Shown piece by piece: positions 38,738-47,644 of a stretch of DNA of 54,487 nucleotides. Where the stretch lies: NCBI GenBank assembly GCA_930990555.1, contig CAKNPW010000011.1, positions 1-54,487 on the forward strand. The letters run 5' to 3'. The first letter of the stretch is position 1; each line of letters begins with the position of its first letter. Source of the stretch: an uncultured Clostridium sp. GTDB lineage: Bacteria; Bacillota; Clostridia; TANB77; CAG-508. The notes under the pieces were generated by a model. That model ran no database searches, was not told the DNA's origin, and saw nothing but the letters and a program-made list of their open reading frames with translations. Both the position numbers and the translations under genes were made by a program.

Positions 38738-39667
38738 TTAAACATTAATAATTCTTTTTTCTAATATTTTTAAAACATTTTTAAAATATTCAGGTAAAGG
38801 TGCTTCTATTTTCATATTCTTACCCGTTATAGGGTGTACAAATTCTATGCTTTCGGCATGTAGCATTTGTCCTGATACATTAAATTCATTTTTTCCATTA
38901 GAATATACACTATCTCCAACAATAGGATACCCAATCGTTGATAAATGTACTCTAATTTGATGTGTTCTTCCAGTTTCTATATTTACTTTTAATAAAGAAT
39001 ATCCTTGATACCTTTTTAATACTTTAAAATGCGTTATAGCATTTTTTCCATTTTTATCTATATCCATTTTCTTTCTATCTTTTTTACTTCTTCCAATTGG
39101 CATATTGATTGTAGCCTCATTATCCTTTACAATTCCCTTAACTAATGCAATATAAGTCTTTTTTACTTTATGATTTTTTATTTGTTCTGAAATATTTAAA
39201 TGTGCTTTATCACATTTAGCTACAATTAATACACCAGAAGTATCTTTATCTAATCTGTGTACAATTCCAGGGCGTTTTTCCCCACCTATTCCAGATAAAG
39301 AATCTTTACATCTATATACTAAAGCATTTACTAAAGTTCCTGTATAATTTCCATTTGCAGGATGAACAACCATTCCCTTTGCTTTATTTACAACAATTAT
39401 ATAATCATCTTCATACAAAACATCTAATTTTATATCTTCTGGTATAATTTCTGTATCTTTTACTTCTGGAATTTCTACAGATACTATATCTTCTAAATTT
39501 ACTTTATATGATGATTTTACTTTTTTATTATTAACAAGAATTTTACCTTCATCTAACAATTTTTGTGCTGTCGCTCTGGTAATATTTTCATTTAAAATAG
39601 GTATTATTTTGTCAATTCGACAATTAACGTTTTCTTCTCCTATTTTATATTTCTCCACTTTTATCAT
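38738..39667 (-). CDS. rluD: RluD-type 23S rRNA pseudouridine synthase
   Basis: The 309-residue enzyme has an N-terminal S4 domain, the catalytic motif GIVHRLDKDTSGVLIVAK with the essential Asp near residue 142, and the GRTHQIRVHLSTIGYPIVGD motif. It follows lspA, the usual partner, and overlaps its end by 23 bases if translation starts at the ATG at 39667. A GTG three codons later (39658) has a better-spaced AAGGA upstream and may be the real start. Confidence 0.94.
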   Translation of the reverse strand: MIKVEKYKIGEENVNCRIDKIIPILNENITRATAQKLLDEGKILVNNKKVKSSYKVNLEDIVSVEIPEVKDTEIIPEDIKLDVLYEDDYIIVVNKAKGMVVHPANGNYTGTLVNALVYRCKDSLSGIGGEKRPGIVHRLDKDTSGVLIVAKCDKAHLNISEQIKNHKVKKTYIALVKGIVKDNEATINMPIGRSKKDRKKMDIDKNGKNAITHFKVLKRYQGYSLLKVNIETGRTHQIRVHLSTIGYPIVGDSVYSNGKNEFNVSGQMLHAESIEFVHPITGKNMKIEAPLPEYFKNVLKILEKRIINV

Positions 39668-40217
39668 CCTTTTCTTTTTTTCTTTTTCCCATTCTTACAT
39701 TATTAGCATAGATAGCAAAGAATAATGCTAATAAAACCCATCCAATAACTATACAGATATCTGCAAAATTAAAGTTAGGAAAATTTATTGCTTCTGATAT
39801 ATCTATAAAGTCTACTACAAATCCTTTAAATACTCTATCTATAAGATTACCAAATCCACCTGCAAGTACCATGGAAATAGCGACTCCTGTTTTTCTATCA
39901 ATTTGATTTGCTTGCATACTTATAAATTTTATAATTATTCCCAAAACTATAATATTAGTTATAATAAAAGAAAATGTGCTATTTTGACCTACACCAAAAG
40001 CTCCACCTCTGTTTTGTACTGTGTGAAATTTTAACACTCCTGGGATTAATGATATATCTTTATTTATAAATAAAAATTTAGTTATTTGGTCTATTAGTAG
40101 TAATATAAGTACTAATATAAAAATCTTTTTTAATACCTTTCTTTTAGATAATTTTTCTTGTTCTTCTCTTTCTAGAATCTTTTGTGTTAAAGTCTTTGTT
40201 TCTTGTTTTTCTTCCAT
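39645..40217 (-). CDS. lspA: Lipoprotein signal peptidase (prolipoprotein signal peptidase II)
   Basis: LspA cleaves lipoprotein signal peptides ahead of the lipidated cysteine. The 190-residue protein has four membrane helices; conserved regions are TVQNRGGAFGVG, the catalytic Asp in GNLIDRVFKGFVVDFIDI and the FNFADICIVIG motif. A charged N-terminal extension of about 27 residues before the first helix is longer than usual. Its end overlaps rluD. Confidence 0.96.
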   Translation of the reverse strand: MEEKQETKTLTQKILEREEQEKLSKRKVLKKIFILVLILLLIDQITKFLFINKDISLIPGVLKFHTVQNRGGAFGVGQNSTFSFIITNIIVLGIIIKFISMQANQIDRKTGVAISMVLAGGFGNLIDRVFKGFVVDFIDISEAINFPNFNFADICIVIGWVLLALFFAIYANNVRMGKRKKEKDDKSGEI

Positions 40218-40227
40218 ATAGCCTCCT

Positions 40228-41880
40228 CTATACTACATCTCTTTCGTATATTACAAATCTATCATCTGAATATAGTTCTTTATATTCATAGTTTCTTGAC
40301 AGAAACATATTTAATTTTGCATTTTTAAAACATATTACATGAGTTATATCATATTCATCAAATTTATTTTCATAATATGTTCCAATATTTGATATGTTTA
40401 AAAAGTCATCAAATACTGTACATCCTGGATTAAATTCTGGTGTATATAAATCTGCTCTTGAGTCTACAAATACAGGTATTCCCCTATAAAGCATATAACT
40501 TCCATAATTGTACTCATTATAAATTCTCATATTACTAATATCTAAATTTTCTAAAATATAATCACAGGCTTGCACTGGATATGATGATTCATCAACATAC
40601 TTATCGTCTAGTTTTGGCTTATACATATTTGTACTTACTATAACAAATATGCATAATGTGATACAAAAGCCATATAGTCCAGTCATTTCTTTTAATATCT
40701 TATTAACATCATCCATACATTTATATTTTTTTAAAAATGCTAATATTAATTTACAATATATTGGCATTCCTATTAGTATTAACATTGATATTTGTCTTCT
40801 TGACATTAATGCTAAAATGACAAGTCCTCCAAACATAAATAAATCTCTTAATTTAATTTTTATATCTGTTAGCATTAGTAATGCTATTACTACAATTAAT
40901 AGAACTAAAATGTCTTTTTGATTTATTAAAGTTAATGGTAAATGTTCATTAATATTTTCTGTTGTATCACCTTGCATTGTGTCTATTAGATATGTGTATG
41001 GCGTAGTTCCTAAAGGTGTGCATAAACCTAGTAGTGCTGCAATTAACATTATTAAAATTAAATATTTTATATTTTTATTTCTTTCAATCTTTATTTTATA
41101 TGGATGTTTTCTATTCTCTTCTCGTTTTTGCTTTATTTGTTCTCTTTGTGTATTTATTTGTTCTATTTTTGTCTGTAATTGTTTTATCTTTTCAGGTTTT
41201 TTAAAAAATATTTTCTTTCGAACAATATATGTTAATTTCTTTATTTTTAATATCAGATCTAAATCTACAACTATACATATTAAATATTCTGCTACATATG
41301 GTAAGAATAATACAAAGAAAAATGGCCATACCGCCACATGCAAGTTAGCCATTAGCAGTGATATTAATAACAAGCCTATTGCATAACCAATTTTTCTATT
41401 TCGTAAAAATCTTTCTATAAAGAATATTTCCAAAACAAATAAAATAAATGTTACTAATTGTGCTCTTGCAGTTATATATGATTTAATTAAATATATCGCT
41501 CCAATGGTTAATATAAATGGTACTATATGACTTTTACAAATTTTTACATTTGTAAGATATAATATTACTCCTAACAAACAAGCAAATATAATAGTTGAAA
41601 TATATATGCCTGTCCATCCTCCAATAGTATAAATAAAATACATTATAACATCGTATAACCAGTGTGGATATTCATAATTTAAATTTTCATGCCATGAAAA
41701 ATGATCCTTGCCATCTATACCATTTTCTAATATTGATTCTCCAATTTTTACTGTATAGTATGTATCATTTTGCATCGTAACAGGTGCTATTCCTACACAA
41801 AATAAAATTATACATATAATGGCTAATATGTTAAATATTAATGTTTTTCTCTGTACCACTTTTTTGTTTTTATTTTTCAT
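40228..41880 (-). CDS. Polytopic membrane protein, GT-C glycosyltransferase-like
   Basis: A 550-residue protein with about 11 membrane helices, a charged coiled-coil-like insert at residues 225-265 (many Gln, Lys and Glu), and a soluble C-terminal part. The region PVFVDSRADLYTPEFN near residue 480 resembles the sugar- or lipid-facing loop of GT-C fold transferases of the PMT/STT3 type, and MRIYNEYNYGSYMLYRG precedes it. No signature proves catalysis. It is 10 bases from lspA on the same strand. Possible roles are cell-surface glycan transfer or polymerisation. Confidence 0.55.
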   Translation of the reverse strand: MKNKNKKVVQRKTLIFNILAIICIILFCVGIAPVTMQNDTYYTVKIGESILENGIDGKDHFSWHENLNYEYPHWLYDVIMYFIYTIGGWTGIYISTIIFACLLGVILYLTNVKICKSHIVPFILTIGAIYLIKSYITARAQLVTFILFVLEIFFIERFLRNRKIGYAIGLLLISLLMANLHVAVWPFFFVLFLPYVAEYLICIVVDLDLILKIKKLTYIVRKKIFFKKPEKIKQLQTKIEQINTQREQIKQKREENRKHPYKIKIERNKNIKYLILIMLIAALLGLCTPLGTTPYTYLIDTMQGDTTENINEHLPLTLINQKDILVLLIVVIALLMLTDIKIKLRDLFMFGGLVILALMSRRQISMLILIGMPIYCKLILAFLKKYKCMDDVNKILKEMTGLYGFCITLCIFVIVSTNMYKPKLDDKYVDESSYPVQACDYILENLDISNMRIYNEYNYGSYMLYRGIPVFVDSRADLYTPEFNPGCTVFDDFLNISNIGTYYENKFDEYDITHVICFKNAKLNMFLSRNYEYKELYSDDRFVIYERDVV

Positions 41881-41921
41881 ATTCTCTTACTCCTTAATTT
41901 AAGATATTGCCATTATAACAA

Positions 41922-41948
41922 AAAAAGACTAAAAATAATAGTCTTTTT
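41922..41948. terminator. Hairpin with A and T runs upstream of the GT-C-like gene
   Basis: A 10-bp stem AAAAAGACTA / TAGTCTTTTT with a seven-base loop, terminator-like in both directions. On the minus strand it lies 42 bases before the GT-C-like start codon. Confidence 0.55.
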
Positions 41949-41974
41949 AGTCTTTATTTTATTGTGTAAAAAAC

Positions 41975-42027
41975 TCGCCAGATTTTCTAATATACTACTA
42001 TTTTAAACCTACTTGTATATCTGACGA
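41975..42027 (-). terminator. Probable terminator of ssb
   Basis: TCGTCAGAT and ATCTGGCGA (minus strand) pair with one G-T around a 35-base loop and are followed by GTTTTTT. It begins about 10 bases beyond the ssb stop. Confidence 0.55.
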
Positions 42028-42036
42028 ATTATTTTT

Positions 42037-42702
42037 TTATATAACCTCTTTATTTTCTTCTTCTTCATTTACTATTTCTAAACTGCTTATTGATACTTCA
42101 TATGCTGTTCTTGTTTGAGTTGTTCCATCTTCGAATTTTTTCTCATAATTTCTTGATTGAACTCTTCCTGTTATTTTTACTTTTGTTCCTACCTCTATGT
42201 TTTGGCAGAATCTTGCATTTCTTCCCCACGCAATTGCTGGAATGTAATCTGATTTATTATATGCTCTATTTACTGCTAATAAAATATCTGATATTTCTCT
42301 TCCAAATGGTGTTTGACGATATATTGGTTTTTTACAAATATATCCAATTAATGTAACTTCATTAGAAACTTTTTCTTTAGAATCTTCTTCATCTTCTTGT
42401 GATAAATACTTAATGTCTTTTGCAAAAACAGTTAGAATTAATCTGTTTTTTTCATTTTCGTAGCTATTGTATGATCTAAATTGACCTTCAATTGCTACTT
42501 TATCACCTATTTCTAATTCTTTTTCTAATATTAGTCTTTCAGAAATTGTTATAGGAATAATATCTGAATTACCACTTAAACGTGGAACCTCTAAGTCAAA
42601 TATGTAAAAACTTTCTCCATAAATTTCATGACTAAACTTTTTATCGCTAGTAACCTTTCCAACCAATACCAAATGGTTATTTTCTAAATAATTCGTATTC
42701 AA
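42037..42702 (-). CDS. ssb: Single-stranded DNA-binding protein with two OB folds
   Basis: The 221-residue protein holds two SSB-type OB folds: residues about 8-98 (NHLVLVGKVTSDKKF..IITI-like PITISERL) and 112-210 (NEVTLIGYICKKPIYRQTPFG, split as quoted, with IPAIAWGRNARFCQNIEVGT and KITGRVQSRNYEKKFEDGT). The second fold has the more classical SSB motifs. There is no acidic DDDIPF-like tip; the tail is EEEENKEVI. This looks like the tandem-OB SSB-like protein of Clostridia rather than canonical tetrameric SSB. Preceded by a good promoter. Confidence 0.85.
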   Translation of the reverse strand: MNTNYLENNHLVLVGKVTSDKKFSHEIYGESFYIFDLEVPRLSGNSDIIPITISERLILEKELEIGDKVAIEGQFRSYNSYENEKNRLILTVFAKDIKYLSQEDEEDSKEKVSNEVTLIGYICKKPIYRQTPFGREISDILLAVNRAYNKSDYIPAIAWGRNARFCQNIEVGTKVKITGRVQSRNYEKKFEDGTTQTRTAYEVSISSLEIVNEEEENKEVI

Positions 42703-42784
42703 TTTTTTTCCTCCTATACTAATTATATTTTATCTATCGTTTTCCTTTTATGTCTCATCCTGTCTTAAACATCCCGATACACCT

Positions 42785-42813
42785 ATTATACTACTTTTTT
42801 TTGGGTTTGTCTA
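42785..42813 (-). promoter_or_regulatory. Promoter of ssb
   Basis: On the minus strand TAGACA (42813-42808), a 17-base spacer and a perfect TATAAT (42790-42785), about 80 bases before the ssb ATG. Confidence 0.55.
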
Positions 42814-42849
42814 CATAAAAAGTTATTTTTTGGATATTTATGTTTATTT

Positions 42850-43011
42850 CTAAGGTTTTATACTATTATTACTTATACTATTAACTACAATATTTGAAGT
42901 TGGAACAATATCTTTATATTCATATGTAGACGCTACAAAATATAGTACTACTACAGTAAAAACAGTTACTACATATGCAATTATTTTTTCTTTATTTATT
43001 ACATAAAACAT
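42850..43011 (-). CDS. Small single-pass membrane protein (53 residues)
   Basis: The ATG at 43011 has a near-perfect AGGAGG eight bases upstream. The product has a short basic start (MFYVINKEK), one strong hydrophobic helix at about residues 10-27 and a polar Ser/Asn-rich outer tail. It may be a membrane-anchored peptide or an uncleaved signal-anchor protein. No family is recognised. It is divergent from the Cys/Asp/Lys-rich protein and lies upstream of ssb on the same strand. Confidence 0.6.
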   Translation of the reverse strand: MFYVINKEKIIAYVVTVFTVVVLYFVASTYEYKDIVPTSNIVVNSISNNSIKP

Positions 43012-43149
43012 AATAAATCCTCCTAGTGTTTTTATAATTTATATGTGTAAAAGCTATTTTTTATACTTATAACCTAAGTATATTATTCAACATTTTTCTC
43101 ACATTTACATAATATATATTATAAATTATTATAGAAAGGATGAATAATT

Positions 43150-43692
43150 ATGGATTATGATAAAAACATTTGCCCTATTGTTGACGTAGAAGGTGTTATA
43201 GAAAATGGTAAACAATTTGATATCGAAATTAATTTACCAGAAGATAATAGAAATGTAATTTTTGGTGTTGTAAAAGATTGTTACAAAGATCCTGTACAAA
43301 ATGCTGTTGTAAAATTAATAGAAATTGTTTGTGAAAAAGGTCGTGAAGAAAAACGTCCTGTATCACATACTTTTACAGACTGTGATGGCGAATTCGTGTT
43401 TGGACCTTTATGCCATAACAAAATGTATGAAATTCAACTTTGGGTAGACAATGTAAAACATGTTAAAATATGTGCAAAATGCGATCATCGTGATGAAGAT
43501 TGCTTAAAAGGTATAGATATGGATTCATGTAAAGATTTAAGACCTATTTGCTGTGATAAATGTCATGACAAATTTGATAAATGTGACAAAGATAAATGTG
43601 ATGATAAATACGATAAAAAATACGATAAAGATGAATGGGATAAATGCAATAACAAATGTGACAAAGATAAATGCCACAAAGACAAATATTAA
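43150..43692 (+). CDS. Carboxypeptidase-regulatory-like domain protein with Cys/Asp/Lys-rich tail
   Basis: The 180-residue protein has two parts. Residues 30-110 look like a transthyretin-like or carboxypeptidase-regulatory fold (VIFGVVKDCYKDPVQNAVVK, then TDCDGEFVFGPLCHNKMYEI). From residue 130 the tail is low complexity, repeating CDKxxDKxD units of Cys, Asp and Lys with few other residues. There are about 20 cysteines and no signal peptide. The fold in Clostridia is often seen in surface or spore-associated proteins; the tail suggests metal binding or crosslinking. Start set by AAGGATG. Own terminator. Confidence 0.65.
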   Translation: MDYDKNICPIVDVEGVIENGKQFDIEINLPEDNRNVIFGVVKDCYKDPVQNAVVKLIEIVCEKGREEKRPVSHTFTDCDGEFVFGPLCHNKMYEIQLWVDNVKHVKICAKCDHRDEDCLKGIDMDSCKDLRPICCDKCHDKFDKCDKDKCDDKYDKKYDKDEWDKCNNKCDKDKCHKDKY

Positions 43693-43710
43693 TTCTTAAT
43701 GTAAATCGTT

Positions 43711-43746
43711 AATGGGAATGTTATTATAACATTCCCATTTTTTTTG
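43711..43746. terminator. Bidirectional terminator overlapping the end of the small YtxH-like gene
   Basis: A perfect 13-bp stem AATGGGAATGTTA / TAACATTCCCATT with a TTA loop, followed by TTTTTTTT on the plus strand. The minus-strand small gene ends inside its right arm. Confidence 0.9.
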
Positions 43747-43861
43747 CAAATTGTTTTCCTTTTTTTATCATTTTCTTTTTTGAACCTTCGTTTTCACTCA
43801 TCATATACATTACACCTGCTGAAATTAATGTTCCAACAAGCATTCCTTTCATAAACTTCAT
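43724..43861 (-). CDS. Small YtxH-like membrane-associated protein (45 residues)
   Basis: The ATG at 43861 follows AGAGGGA with six bases spacing. The peptide has one hydrophobic helix (MKGMLVGTLISAGVMYMM) and a strongly basic tail (GSKKKMIKKGKQFAKKMG). This is the layout of YtxH-type small proteins: a glycine-containing helix then a charged coil. It lies downstream of the TSUP pair on the same strand. Function unknown. Confidence 0.6.
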   Translation of the reverse strand: MKFMKGMLVGTLISAGVMYMMSENEGSKKKMIKKGKQFAKKMGML

Positions 43862-43886
43862 AAATATCCCTCTTTTCGATTATATT

Positions 43887-44276
43887 TTACTTAATATTAT
43901 TATTTCTAGTTTTTTTGCTAATATACAATTTTATATAAGAATATATTTCATGTATAGTAATTATTACCAAAAATATTCCAAAATACCTTTTTAAATTATG
44001 AGAGTCTAATTTATTTGAAATAATTGATCCTATCACTGCACCAAATATACCAGCAATTCCAATTATAATCCCAGTTTTAATGTCTAATAATTTTTGTTTA
44101 TTATTTATATAAATTGCTATAATCGCTGTAGGAATAAAAAATATTAAATTGGTTGCTTGTGCAATATGTTGTTCTATATTTAAAAATATTGTAAAAATTA
44201 AAATGAGTATAGTACCTCCCCCCATACCCAAACCACTTACAATACCCGAAACAATACCTGTTAAAACCTCTATCAT
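43887..44276 (-). CDS. Half-size TSUP (TauE/SafE) family membrane protein, second gene
   Basis: A 129-residue protein with four membrane helices and the TSUP start GIVSGIVSGLGMGGGTILI. Full TauE/SafE (DUF81) transporters are about 250 residues made of two such halves; here the halves are separate genes. Start after AAGGTGA. The stop of the upstream gene is eight bases away, so both are probably made together and may pair in the membrane. Possible substrates are sulfur-containing anions; this is a family-level guess. Confidence 0.85.
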   Translation of the reverse strand: MIEVLTGIVSGIVSGLGMGGGTILILIFTIFLNIEQHIAQATNLIFFIPTAIIAIYINNKQKLLDIKTGIIIGIAGIFGAVIGSIISNKLDSHNLKRYFGIFLVIITIHEIYSYIKLYISKKTRNNNIK

Positions 44277-44284
44277 ATGTCACC

Positions 44285-44632
44285 TTAAAAAAATAATAGT
44301 CTGATAGCTGAATATGTTAAAAATATTATAAACATTAATTTCAAAATTTTTGGAGATATTTTTTTTAATAATTTTGCACCTATTGCACCACCAATTAGTC
44401 CTCCAATCGCACATTTTAAACCTAACCACCAATCGATATTGTCAAATTTAAAATAAAATATACTACTTACAATAACCATTGGTAATATTGATAAAATCGA
44501 GGTAGCTCTAGCTTTTTCTTCCGACATTTTTATTATATATACATATGCTGGAACTAATATTAGACCTCCTCCAGATGCAAATAATCCGCTTATTATTCCT
44601 GCTATAAATCCAATTACTATTTTTACTATCAT
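44285..44632 (-). CDS. Half-size TSUP (TauE/SafE) family membrane protein, first gene
   Basis: A 115-residue protein with about four membrane helices, the TSUP motif GIISGLFASGGGLILVPAY and the ARATSILSILPM segment after the second helix. It is the first of two adjacent half-length genes that together correspond to one TauE/SafE transporter. The ribosome binding site is weak (TGGAAAAA). Confidence 0.85.
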   Translation of the reverse strand: MIVKIVIGFIAGIISGLFASGGGLILVPAYVYIIKMSEEKARATSILSILPMVIVSSIFYFKFDNIDWWLGLKCAIGGLIGGAIGAKLLKKISPKILKLMFIIFLTYSAIRLLFF

Positions 44633-44665
44633 ATTATTATTTTTCCAAATGAAAAAAATAATATT

Positions 44666-44860
44666 CTATTTTAATATTTTTTCTTCTGCAAATTTTGTTA
44701 ATTCCATATCACATCTTAACATTTGAGTTATAATTTCTTCTCTTAATTCTTTATCTTTTATTTGTTCTGTTAAATCCATAAACTTCGTTAATTCTTTTAG
44801 GTACTGTTTATTTTCAAATTTCCAATTATGATTTTCTTCTGTTGCATTTTTCATTTTCAT
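44666..44860 (-). CDS. Small acidic helical hypothetical protein
   Basis: About 64 residues, mainly predicted helix (KELTKFMDLTEQIKDKELRE). AAAGGA lies just before the ATG at 44860; the ATG at 44854 is better spaced and also possible. No membrane segment. It precedes the TSUP pair on the same strand. I do not recognise a family. Confidence 0.5.
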   Translation of the reverse strand: MKMKNATEENHNWKFENKQYLKELTKFMDLTEQIKDKELREEIITQMLRCDMELTKFAEEKILK

Positions 44861-44909
44861 CAATCCTTTGCTTAATTATAATCTATTAGTCAAAATAAGT
44901 AAAGAATTA

Positions 44910-44950
44910 TAGCGACATGATTAAATTTTTAATATTAACATGTCGCTATT
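44910..44950 (-). terminator. Hairpin terminator after rarA
   Basis: An 11-bp perfect stem ATAGCGACATG / CATGTCGCTAT around a T-rich loop, about 40 bases beyond the rarA stop. The flanking T tract is short. Confidence 0.6.
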
Positions 44951-44989
44951 TAACTTTTTAATTTATCACAATTGAGGAATTTTATTCAA

Positions 44990-46231
44990 TTATTCTATAT
45001 TTTCATCTTTTATATAATATTTTGTTCCTAGCATTTTATCTGGTAAATACTGTTGATCTACATAGTGACCTGGAAAGTCGTGTGGATATAAATATCCTTC
45101 ATGATAACCCAAAGCTTCCATTCCTTCTACTGGAGCATTTCTAATATGCATTGGTATTTCTCCAGTATCTTTATTTGCAACATCTTCTAATGCTTTATTT
45201 ATTGCTAAATATGATGCATTAGATTTCTTAGAAGTTGCTACATATACTGCAGCTTCTGCTAAAATTATTCTTGCCTCTGGCATACCAATCATATGTACAG
45301 CTTGCATTGCAGATGTTGCCACAACTAGAGCATTTGGATTTGCCATACCAACATCTTCTGAAGCACATATTACTATCCTTCTTGCAAGAAATACAGGATC
45401 TTCTCCTCCGTTTAATGCTCTTGCTAAATAGAATATAGCTGCATCAGGATCTGATCCTCTCATTGATTTTATAAATGCACTTATATTGTCATAGTGGCTA
45501 TCTCCTTTTTTATCAAAAATAGCTTTCCTTTCTTGAACACATTCCTTTGCAATTTCATTTGTTATATGTATGTATCCATCTGATGATATTTCTGTAGTCA
45601 AAACTGCTACTTCTAATCCATTTAATGCTGTTCTAACATCACCATTTGCAGTATCTGCTATTTTTTCTATTGTCTCATCAGATATCTTAATATCGTAGCT
45701 TTTTAAACCATCTTCTCTTTCTAAAGACATTTTTAATACTTTTATTATATCTTGTTTAGTTAATGGGTTTAATTTAAATACCATAGACCTAGAAATTAAA
45801 GCTTTATTTACTTCGAAATATGGATTCTCTGTTGTAGCTCCTATTAATATAACTGTTCCATCTTCTACATATGGCAATAAAGCATCTTGTTGTAGCTTAT
45901 TAAACCTATGAATCTCATCTATAAATAATATGCTCTTCCCTTGTGGATTTAGCATCATGTTTTTTGTTTCCTCTATTACTCTTTTAATATCTGAAACACC
46001 TGCTGTAACTGCATTTATTTTATAGAATTTATACTTAGTTGTTTCACTTATTACTCTTGCAAGAGAAGTTTTACCACATCCAGGTGGTCCAAATAAGATT
46101 ATACTTGATAATCTATCTGCTTTTATTGTTCTGTATAATATTTTATCTTTACCTAGAATATGTTCTTGTCCAACATATTCGTCCAATGTTTTTGGTCTCA
46201 TTCTATATGCTAGTGGTTTGCTTAAGTCCAT
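44990..46231 (-). CDS. rarA: Replication-associated recombination protein RarA (MgsA)
   Basis: A clamp-loader-like AAA+ ATPase acting at stalled forks. The 413-residue protein starts with [20 protein letters not shown], has Walker [14 protein letters not shown] near residue 50, Walker [16 protein letters not shown] and [19 protein letters not shown], then the family-specific C-terminal tetramerisation region ([29 protein letters not shown]). It is 10 bases after ruvA on the same strand. Confidence 0.96.
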   Translation of the reverse strand: MDLSKPLAYRMRPKTLDEYVGQEHILGKDKILYRTIKADRLSSIILFGPPGCGKTSLARVISETTKYKFYKINAVTAGVSDIKRVIEETKNMMLNPQGKSILFIDEIHRFNKLQQDALLPYVEDGTVILIGATTENPYFEVNKALISRSMVFKLNPLTKQDIIKVLKMSLEREDGLKSYDIKISDETIEKIADTANGDVRTALNGLEVAVLTTEISSDGYIHITNEIAKECVQERKAIFDKKGDSHYDNISAFIKSMRGSDPDAAIFYLARALNGGEDPVFLARRIVICASEDVGMANPNALVVATSAMQAVHMIGMPEARIILAEAAVYVATSKKSNASYLAINKALEDVANKDTGEIPMHIRNAPVEGMEALGYHEGYLYPHDFPGHYVDQQYLPDKMLGTKYYIKDENIE

Positions 46232-46241
46232 CTATCTCACC

Positions 46242-46841
46242 CTACATTCCTAAAAAGCTTAATGCCTTTCTAATTATATCTTCAACAGTTAATGTATTAA
46301 TATCTATTTTAGCTAATACACCTTCTATTTCTTGTCTTGTATATCCTAGTACTTTTAAGGCTTGAATAGCCTCTTCTAACTTATTATTTCCTACAACATC
46401 TGTTACCTTTTCTATATCCGTTGATTTAATAGACTCTTCTGTTTTTAGTTTATCTTTTAATTCTAATATTATTCTTTGTGCTGATTTTGTTCCTATTCCT
46501 GGTACCTTTGTTAAAGTTTTAACATCGTTAGAAATTACTGCTAATGCAAATTTAGATGGTGTAATTGCAGATAACATTGTTATTGCAGATTTTGCACCAA
46601 CTCCACTTACACCTATTAATAATTCAAACATTCTTAATTCTTCATTTGTTATAAAACCATAAAGACTTAATTCATCTTCTTTTACATTCATATAAGTATA
46701 TATCTTTACTGTTTTACCCGTTTCTTCTAATCGTTGTATAGCTGATTGTGACATAAAAATTTTAAATCCTATACCATTTACATCTACAACTATATAATTT
46801 AATGCTTTTACTTCTAAAGTTCCTTTTATATATGAAAACAT
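46242..46841 (-). CDS. ruvA: Holliday junction branch migration protein RuvA
   Basis: RuvA binds four-way junctions and recruits RuvB. The start at 46841 is set by AAAGGAG six bases before it, giving the family's normal 199 residues (MFSYIKGTLEVKALNY). The two helix-hairpin-helix motifs are visible (LIGVSGVGAKSAITML and TKVPGIGTKSAQRI), as is the C-terminal domain that contacts RuvB (EEAIQALKVLGYTRQEIE). ruvB, usually next door, is absent from the window; rarA follows instead. Confidence 0.97.
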   Translation of the reverse strand: MFSYIKGTLEVKALNYIVVDVNGIGFKIFMSQSAIQRLEETGKTVKIYTYMNVKEDELSLYGFITNEELRMFELLIGVSGVGAKSAITMLSAITPSKFALAVISNDVKTLTKVPGIGTKSAQRIILELKDKLKTEESIKSTDIEKVTDVVGNNKLEEAIQALKVLGYTRQEIEGVLAKIDINTLTVEDIIRKALSFLGM

Positions 46842-46907
46842 ATCTTTCTCCTTTGCAAACAAATTTTCTCCTTTGGTATTATATCACACATTTTCTTTTT
46901 TGCAATA

Positions 46908-47117
46908 TTATTCATCTTTTTTGTATTCCAATATATCTCCAGGTTCACAATTTAATACTTCGCATAATTTATTTAATGTTGAAAATCTTATAGCTTTTCC
47001 CTTATTTGTTTTTAATATCGATAAATTAGCTGGTGTAATTCCTATTTTTTCTGCAAGTTCATTTGATGGCATTTTTCTTTTGGCCATAACTACGTCTAAA
47101 TTTACTATTATAGACAT
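46908..47117 (-). CDS. HTH XRE-family regulator (YozG-like)
   Basis: A 69-residue Cro/CI-type helix-turn-helix protein: MPSNELAEKIGITPANLSIL is the DNA-binding unit, followed by FSTLNKLCEVLNCEPGDILEY. It comes 14 bases after a DUF2975 membrane protein, a very common pairing in Bacillota in which both are cotranscribed. Target and signal unknown. Confidence 0.9.
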   Translation of the reverse strand: MSIIVNLDVVMAKRKMPSNELAEKIGITPANLSILKTNKGKAIRFSTLNKLCEVLNCEPGDILEYKKDE

Positions 47118-47131
47118 TTAATCACCGTCCT

Positions 47132-47644
47132 TTATATTGTTAAATCATTCTCCTCTTTATGTCTTATAGCTTCTTTATAAATTTCTAAAAGCATAATAAT
47201 TCCTATTCCTAGTACAACAAATATTAAGCCAATAAATGCTATAAACATACTAGAAAGCTGTGCATATGTTCTTATATATAAATCTTCTAACAAATCATTT
47301 CCAATTAAAAATTTGAATAGTATAGAAATTGCTATAAACAATAATCCTGCAATTATAAATGAAGCCCATATAATTTTTAATCTTTTAATATTTTTTCTAT
47401 TAAAAGCATCATCGTCTTCAAAAGTTTTAAATATTTTTATAAAATTATAAACCACTATTACTGCAGGTATTGCAGTTACCATGAATAAATACAATATTAT
47501 GTTTTTAGGTTCTTCTATTATATTGGCCTTTGTAATAATCGAAAAAACAATTAAGGCAATCTCTAAAATTATTACTATTGCTAAAACTACTTTAAGCCCA
47601 ACTTTTACTCCTGCTGATAAACTATTTTTTCCTAATATCTTCAT
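47132..47644 (-). CDS. DUF2975 family membrane protein
   Basis: A 170-residue protein with four predicted membrane helices (about residues 15-37, 47-68, 88-112 and 133-155) and the FEDDDAFNRKNIKRLKIIWASF loop (residues about 72-93, key residues DAF..N..R) typical of DUF2975. It is paired with the XRE regulator immediately downstream. The pair probably forms a membrane-linked regulatory unit; no function is proven for the family. Confidence 0.85.
   Translation of the reverse strand: MKILGKNSLSAGVKVGLKVVLAIVIILEIALIVFSIITKANIIEEPKNIILYLFMVTAIPAVIVVYNFIKIFKTFEDDDAFNRKNIKRLKIIWASFIIAGLLFIAISILFKFLIGNDLLEDLYIRTYAQLSSMFIAFIGLIFVVLGIGIIMLLEIYKEAIRHKEENDLTI

Noticed and set aside
41016..41386. Overlapping open frames opposite the GT-C-like membrane gene
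   Set aside because: The complement of hydrophobic codons gives long hydrophobic frames by chance; the minus-strand gene has coherent membrane helices and a conserved motif.
43887..44632. A single TSUP gene broken by a stop or frameshift
   Set aside because: Each half has its own start and complete four-helix domain with the N-terminal motif, so two real genes are more likely than one broken gene.
46802..47121. Plus-strand frames opposite ruvA start and the HTH gene
   Set aside because: The minus strand has a clear XRE domain and RuvA with proper ribosome binding sites.
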